A stretch of DNA of 64,000 nucleotides from Harmonia axyridis (taxonomy: Eukaryota; Arthropoda; Insecta; Coleoptera; Coccinellidae), in NCBI RefSeq assembly GCF_914767665.1, contig NC_059505.1, positions 29,571,506-29,635,505 on the forward strand, given 5' to 3'. Below, in pieces: positions 57,806 through 64,000 of this stretch; within the stretch, counting starts at the first letter, position 1, and every line of letters begins with the position of its first letter. A program made the translations under genes and the position numbers. The notes beneath the pieces were generated by a model, which saw only the letters and a list, made by a program, of their open reading frames with translations, was not told the DNA's origin and searched no databases.

Positions 57806-58560
57806 TTATACATTTATGATTCGAAATATTGCCCATCGCTGGTCACTATACTTTCTCACATCTTTCGGGCAGCGTACGAATTGAAAAAACTGGTCATCTT
57901 TTGAAGCGATCCACGAATCGATCCAAGTTTTTAATTCTTCATAAGATAGGAAGTGCTGGTCAGCCAGGCTGTGTGCTATTGATCGAAACAAGTGATAGTC
58001 CGAGGGAGCAACGTCTGGTGAATACGTCGGGTGGGGTAGGAATTCCCATTTCAACTTTTTCAAGTATATCTTGACTTTCGCAACATGGAGTCGAGCATTG
58101 TCATGCAGTAAAATCCATTCATCTACTCTCTCGTCGTATTGCGGCGGTTTGTCTCTCAATGCTCGACACAAACGCATTGATTGCGTTCGATAACGATCGC
58201 CTGTGATCGTTTCAGTTAACAACTCATAATACACTACGCCGAGCTGTTCCCACCAAATACTGAGCATGACCTTAGAACCGAGAATATTCGGTTTAGCAGT
58301 CGACGTGGAAGCATGGCCGGGATATCCACATGATTTTATGTGCTTGGGATTATCGTAATGAACCCGTTTTTCGTCTCCAGTCCCAATCCGATGCAGAAAT
58401 TCCTTCCGTCTTTGCCTCGAAAGCAGCTGTTCACAAACAAACAAACTCCGTTCAAACACCTCCCGGCTTCAACTCGTACGGCACCCACTTTTCTTGTTTC
58501 TGAATCATTCCTATGACTTTCAGGCGTTTTGAAATGGCTTGTAGTCCTAATGATCCTGTC
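57806..58560 (-). pseudogene. mariner transposase (mellifera-type), 5'-truncated
   Basis: The frame 57806-58459 covers most of a mariner transposase: GTGDEKRVHYDNPK (first Asp region), LHDNARLHVAKVK (second Asp) and YSPDVAPSDYHLF with D34D spacing, then WIDSWIASKDDQFF. Upstream to 58555, in another frame, ISKRLKVIGMIQKQ..WVPYELKPG supplies the end of the DNA-binding domain. There is a frameshift near 58465 and the first helix-turn-helix is missing where repeat R1 starts. Minor frame loss occurs again near the C-terminus. Confidence 0.88.
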
Positions 58561-58572
58561 AATTATTTGAAT

Positions 58573-59249
58573 TTGAGAGCATAATTATGTTTGAACACTA
58601 CCCTTATTTTTACCGTAGAATTCAACGAAATCACAAAAAAAATAGGGTTCTGATTTGAAAATCGAAAGTTATGATCAAATTTTGTTCACAATTTTTGGCA
58701 CAATATTTGAAACACCCTGTGATGATATTTTTCAAATTCAAGATATGCACGATATTCCAACATCATTCTAGTTTGTGAAAGTGAATTGAGTATACGCATA
58801 GGATATTCACAGTGAAAATAATTCACGTGATAGTGACTATGGAAATTCTCTCTTTTTTACGGTTTTTTCTTAATATTTTGAAAACTATGAGAACTAACGC
58901 AATAATTTTAGCAGAGAGTAATTGAGAATGGAAATCTTTCTTGTATAACCGGAAGTGCCAGAACTTCTAAAATATTTTAGCTGAATAGGGCATCATGAAC
59001 AATGTCATATTCTGAATTTTCAGATTTCAAATCGGCCCCGTTCTCCAGAAACGTCTAATAGGCCTTCGAACTTGAAACACCCTATATAAATATTCATATA
59101 AATATCTAAATATAAATATTTTTGAGAGGTTAAGCTCGATATCGGTGTAATCTGGGATTTGGTACCATAGAAAAACTCGAAACCCTTAACGGCGAACCCC
59201 CTCAAACTTAAGGCTAGGACCGCCCTTGATTTGTCGTCATGGAAAGTTA
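58573..59249. repeat. Dispersed repeat R1, copy 2
   Basis: Direct copy of 3233-3962; shorter because of a deletion near 58937. It abuts the truncated mariner. Confidence 0.65.
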
Positions 59250-59416
59250 TTTGCATCAAATATTTTCATGTGAGCAAGGGCGAAATGGTATGTTCTAGGA
59301 AAGAAGTCATATAGAATTCTACCCTAGAATCAGCATAGGATACCGAGTGAATCGTCTAAAATCAGCTAACGATACAAGGTTTCCGAAAAAAATATTTTAT
59401 TTTCTAGAGGGATACC

Positions 59417-59484
59417 CAGTGAAGGATCTACCGGCATAGTGACGGGGTCCAAGGGGCGGAGCCCCTTCGGCGAGCAGAGCGAGT
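59417..59484. repeat. 68-nt GC-rich hairpin sequence, copy 2
   Basis: Identical to 3165-3232; here it is joined to CTAAGTATATATAAAACC, the start of the large block. Confidence 0.6.
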
Positions 59485-60189
59485 CTAAGTATATATAAAA
59501 CCGCTTGCACATATACGTCAAACTTTAAACGTAAAATCACAGCCCAAACGGGACCATCTAGAGCAAAAATGACAAGAATAAGACCCCCCTCAAAATCGTC
59601 TGGAGATCCCGGGAAAAATCCCAAACCTTCGATTCTCCCCGCGGTTTTCGAGTATACAGGGTGTTTCGGATCATTTTGACATTTCAAGTCCCATATTTCT
59701 GTGGTATCTGTGGACAATTTGGCTGTCAGTGTCATGTTAATAATAAATATTCCATTTCGATATATGAAAGTTCTTGAAAAAGTTTGCAGTTTCCAAAATT
59801 GTTATTCAATATTTAAATAAATGCCGACAGATAAAATGCAAAGTTTTCGGCGAATCGAAAATTCGATAGATATTTGTCAAAATTTGGAAATGAACATTGA
59901 TATCATCGAATGCATTTTCCTCAATTCAGGTTTGTTTTAAGTGTTTGTATCATTCAATTGGATATGAATGTTACTTTATTTCAGGAATTTTTCGTTTATT
60001 TTCCACAAACTATAAAACTACATTCTCTTTCGTGAGAATTTGAATCTATTGCGACAGAAGATGGAACTACAAAAGAGAACAGAAGCTTCATCTGATCATG
60101 TATTAAACAGATAGAAAAACTCCTTATAGATAATTCACAATTGGCTTTATTACTGGAAAAAGAGCCAAGTTAGTCAGATGACATTCAAA
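59485..60189. repeat. Large repeated block, copy 2, left part
   Basis: Matches 53800-54500 closely (a few substitutions). Cut by the palindrome at 60190. Confidence 0.75.
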
Positions 60190-62213
60190 AAGGACCCCGC
60201 ACGTTTAGTACGGGAAATGGCTTTCCGTGAATTTGGCTGAATTTTTGATATGTTGTAGTTCTTGATGAACTGATCAGAAAAGTCCGTAGCCACAAAGCTC
60301 AAAAATGGACAGTTTTCGAGATATGGAGCTTTGAAAATGGATTTTTTGCAATTTTTGGGGTTTTTGCTCATCAATCGGGGAGCTCTCATTTATGGTTTTG
60401 ATGGAATTTGGATGTTCGGCGGCCAGAACCCGACTGAGAAATGATCTACCTTGGTTATATTAGGCACCGCCATCGATAATTTTTTATACACTGCTCCACA
60501 TTGGCTATGAAATGAGATACAAAATCCAAGATCTTCCATACATCTTTTCATGCCACACAGAATAATTCACATGACCGAGAAACGACATATTGTGAGATTT
60601 TTTTAAGAGAGACCATAATAACTGAATCCTAATATATCTGATGTCCAATAATATCAAATATGTTAGCCAAAATGTTCATAACCAGGCACCGCTAGCTGTA
60701 ATGGGGGAAAATGGGAAAATCATAATCATATATCCTCAGGGATAACAATTGTGATCACTATTGATGTCATTTACATATGATATGTGATTTGTTTCTCACA
60801 AATCTCGATAATCTGACAATGGGGTGCCAAGACATTTTCCTCAGAATGTCTCGAAATTGATGATAGCATCTCACAGACAAACGAATCCGTGAAAATGTCT
60901 GCAGTTTTGATACAATGCAGTACTATCTGGGTAGAATATGGAAGTCCAAGTGTTGGAAGCTAACTATGAATGGAACTTCCGATATTAACCCACGAATTCT
61001 TGAAAATAATTTTTTTTTTCTATGAACTTTTTGAACTTCACACATACGAATGAATATTATCTAATAATATGATCGTTGGCAAAATGAATGAGTATATCAA
61101 TCAAAAACAATATAATAATGAGAATAACATTCATAATAATAATAACAATAATGATAATTTTGCCCTCGATTCGATTCATAATATTCTAAATGATTTCTTG
61201 CGATTGCTAATATAATTTCAAATTGTTTTTTGTTTATTATCATTATTGTTATTATTATTATGAAAGTCACTCTCATTATTATATTGTTTTTGATTGATCT
61301 ACTCATTCATTTAGCCAACGATCATATTATTAGATAGTATTCATTCGTATGTGTGAAGTTCAAAAAGTTCATAGAAAAAAAAAATTATTTTCAAGAATTC
61401 GTGGGTTAATATCGGAAGTTCCATTCATAGTTAGCTTCCAACACTTGGACTTCCATATTCTACCCAGATAGTACTGCATTGTATCAAAACTGCAGACATT
61501 TTCACGGATTCGTTTGTCTGTGAGATGCTATCATCAATTTCGAGACATTCCAAGGAAAATGCCTTGGCACCCCATTGTCAGATTATCGAGATTTGTGAGA
61601 AACAAATCACATATCATATGTAAATGAGATCAATAGTGATCACAATTGTTATCCCTGAGGAAATATGATTATGATTTTCCCATTTTCCCCCATTACAGCT
61701 CGCGATGCCTGGTTATGAACATTTCGGCTAACATATTTGATATTATTGGACATCAGATATATGAGGATTCAGATATTATGGCCTGTCTTAAAAAAATCTC
61801 ACAATATGTCGTTTCTCGGTCATGTGAATTATTCTGGCGTCATCTTGTGGCTTGAAAAGATGTATGGAAGATCTTGGATTTTATATCTCATTTCATAGCC
61901 AATGTGGAGCAGTGTATAAAAAATTATCGATGGCGGTGCTTCATATAACCAAGGTAGATCATTTCTCAGTCGGGTTCTGGCCGCCGAACATCCAAATTCC
62001 ATCAAAACCAGAAATGAGAGCTCCCCGATTGATGAGCAAAAACCCCAAAAATTGCAAAAAATCCATTTTCAAAGCTCCATATCTCGAAAACTGTCCATTT
62101 TTGAGCTTTGTGGCTACGGACTTTTCTGATCAGTTCATCAAGAACTACAACATATCAAAAATTCAGCCAAATTCACGGAAAGCCATTTTCCGTACTAAAC
62201 GTGCGGGGTCCTT
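60190..62213. mobile_element. 2-kb palindromic foldback element, copy 2
   Basis: Same termini (AGGACCCCGCACG / CGTGCGGGGTCCT) and arms as 13616-15627; the spacer is inverted relative to copy 1, meaning opposite orientation. Arms run about 60190-61156 and 61240-62213. The flanks are not TA/TA: the left flank is ...CATTCAAA and about 33 bases (62214-62246) follow the right end before the interrupted repeat resumes. Confidence 0.88.
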
Positions 62214-62246
62214 TCCATGTGTTTTTGGAATATCTAAAATATACAC

Positions 62247-64000
62247 TTTTACGACTGAAGAGTGCAAAAATATAAGTTACCTATCAGTTTTTGAAGAATT
62301 TGAGTGCAGTGCTGTTGAATTTATAATGAAGAAATCAAATCGTTGTGAAATCTTTCATACGAATAATTTCAACCATATATACCCTGTTATATTATCATAA
62401 TATTATTTGTCGTTCAACTGAAACCTTGGAAATTAAGAGACTCTCAAACTTATAACCTGATTTCTCAAAAAGGTTCTACCTAGATATTAAATTTGCTTAT
62501 GAGGTAACATAAGCCATGGGTATTCGAAAGGCAATTCTATTCATTCTGTCTCTTTTCAGGTTGTTCATTTATAGCTATACTATATACATATATAAAATCA
62601 GTTCAAATTTTTCACTTGAATTACTAGTCAAAATGTTACAACAGAAATAAAATTTGAAGGATCATTCAGTATATGAAGATTTTTGACATGGCAGTTACTT
62701 TCGAAATTGGTATAAATTTTCCAGCAATTCAATGTAGGTATAAAATACTTTATACTTGCATCTTGAAATGAATTTTGCACTTTTTCAGTGTTCAATAATG
62801 AGATAATTATTAAATTGACTCAAGAGATTAACAGAGTATGCTTTATCAGGATTAGTTATACTGCTAAAGACATTAATGAACCTATTAATTTCTTATATGG
62901 TTCATCATTACAACTCTCTTTTGTTGAATCAAATTTCAATTAAGTTTTCAAAGGAGTTTTCATATGTTTACAATTAGACATGCTGAATTATTGCAATACA
63001 TACTTGAAGAATATAAACAATTACTATACTACCTTTTTCATAATTTCTAGTGATATTCATCCCTAAACATTTTTAGCTTTCCCTGAATTCTTTATGATGA
63101 AATTACCACTTAAATTTTCTATCAGATATATTCATTCAGAATTAACATTTGTTAAAACAAAAAAGTCAACCACGTACAATGCAACAACAGTTAGCAAGTT
63201 ATTTTTTGATTTTATGTAAATACAATGCTCAATTGTTGATCTTTTTTAACTAATATCTGTCAAAATTTCATTTACTATATATATTTCCCTGTTCAATTTA
63301 CTTCTGAGTGAAACCCAGAGCTACAAGCTTGCTCTATAACGTAACGAACCATCACGATTAAGCTTTAATTCAGCTGTCCTCCACTGAATCAGAATTATCT
63401 AGTGAAATTTCTATATCATCTTTTATCTATGATAACTACATCTCGACTGGTATTAATGAAATTGTTACCTGTATCCCTTTGATCATTCACCAGAACCCAC
63501 AAAAATCATTTTTGTCCATATACCTTCAAGAAATATGGAACAGAAAAGTATGCAAAATTCATCGATACAATTTTCAGATTCTAAAAACGTCTTAGTTCTT
63601 CAGGAATGTCCAATTGGTCTTTCAATATTATAAATTATGGAAATTAACCTACTATTAACCAAATTTTTAGATTTCAAAAGGTGTCCTTCCTTGTATTTCT
63701 TAATAAATTATGAAATAGAAGAATAATTTGTTGCTCAACTGAAAAAGTATTGATGAACCTCGGAAATGAGGGAATTCTAATAACCTGATTTCTCAAAGAT
63801 GTTACTGATATGATTACGATTGCTTGTAAGGCAACATTAGCCATGGGTTTTTGAAAGGTAGATCTATTCATTCTGCCCCTTTTTAGTTTATTATAGCTAT
63901 ACTGAATATTCCTAAAACAAAATTTCACTGTAGGTCTTTTCATAGATCTTATCGAATGATTATGTAAATTCAATATTTGTCAAAACTGAAAATAAACATT
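62247..64000. repeat. Large repeated block, copy 2, right part, with degenerate Copia RT
   Basis: Collinear with about 54505-56520, with the degenerate Copia RT on the minus strand between about 62760 and 63560 and the same internal repeat near 62445-62580 and 63745-63900. Relative to copy 1 it lacks about 250 bp near 62755 and has about 80 extra bases near 62960-63045. The block runs off the right window edge. Confidence 0.7.

Noticed and set aside
1..64000. CRISPR array, prokaryotic operons, rRNA or tRNA genes
   Set aside because: No regular repeat-spacer pattern, no ribosome-binding-site-linked gene strings, no rRNA or cloverleaf found; the window is eukaryotic.

Overview
This is an AT-rich animal nuclear window, almost certainly from an insect. 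The evidence is short spliced introns with GT..AG ends, a spliced eukaryotic ribosome-biogenesis gene and an acid-lipase gene. The transposon load is very high: Copia, hAT, mariner/Tc1, pogo, MULE, CACTA-like, jockey-like and R1/I-like LINEs, Penelope-like elements and many foldback MITEs. I cannot name the species; a beetle is a guess only.

Only two host genes are convincing. One is a ZNF622/REI1 orthologue (6.4-7.5 kb, plus strand, three exons, last exon not found). The other is two exons of a lysosomal-acid-lipase-like gene (50.26-50.73 kb, minus). A 53-codon ORF behind a TATA box at 49.3 kb is a weak third candidate. Almost everything else is mobile DNA, much of it nested, and most insertions can be bounded to the base from target-site duplications (TSDs).

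Layout. 0-2.1 kb: transposase-like ORF with one in-frame stop. 2.4-3.1 kb: a dense run of short hairpins. 3.2-6.2 kb: dispersed repeats, a G-tract array, and a foldback element carrying a mariner. 6.4-7.5 kb: ZNF622. 7.6-18.7 kb: a LINE split by a MITE (8129-9928) and by a degenerate Copia (10135-18621, TSD GTGGG); the Copia itself holds a hAT (10938-12602), a 2-kb palindrome (13616-15627) and a MITE in its 5' LTR (18194-18524). 19.5-20 kb: P-element/THAP fragment. 20.9-24.4 kb: two foldback elements. 24.8-30.4 kb: a nest in which a foldback element holds a hAT that holds a second copy of the foldback element, plus a solo LTR; the inner copy provides the empty sites that prove two of the insertions. 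30.5-32.4 kb: MULE-like transposase and another foldback. 35.7-37.0 kb: CACTA-like transposase, cut off by a GC-rich segment at 37.01-37.65 kb. 39.6-41.1 kb: head-to-head Penelope-like 3' ends forming a giant hairpin. 42.8-48.3 kb: a Tc1 element split by about 4 kb. 51.4-64 kb: a second mariner copy, a LINE 3' end, a mellifera-type mariner, and a duplicated block with degenerate Copia RT, one copy of which has been hit by a second 2-kb palindrome.

The most interesting object is the GC-rich segment at 37.04-37.57 kb. It has two hammerhead ribozymes 460 nt apart, both with stem III open at the ends. They share the catalytic core and the same stem II, but their terminal loops I and II are different in sequence and are still perfectly complementary within each ribozyme (10 bp and 11 bp). 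A 19-nt primer-binding site for tRNA-Trp, the primer of CsRn1-type Ty3/gypsy elements, lies between them, and the first ribozyme would cut immediately before an LTR-like TG. I read this as a ribozyme-bearing LTR retroelement leader or an animal retrozyme-like element. Two further hammerhead-like motifs sit at the outer ends of the Penelope hairpin.
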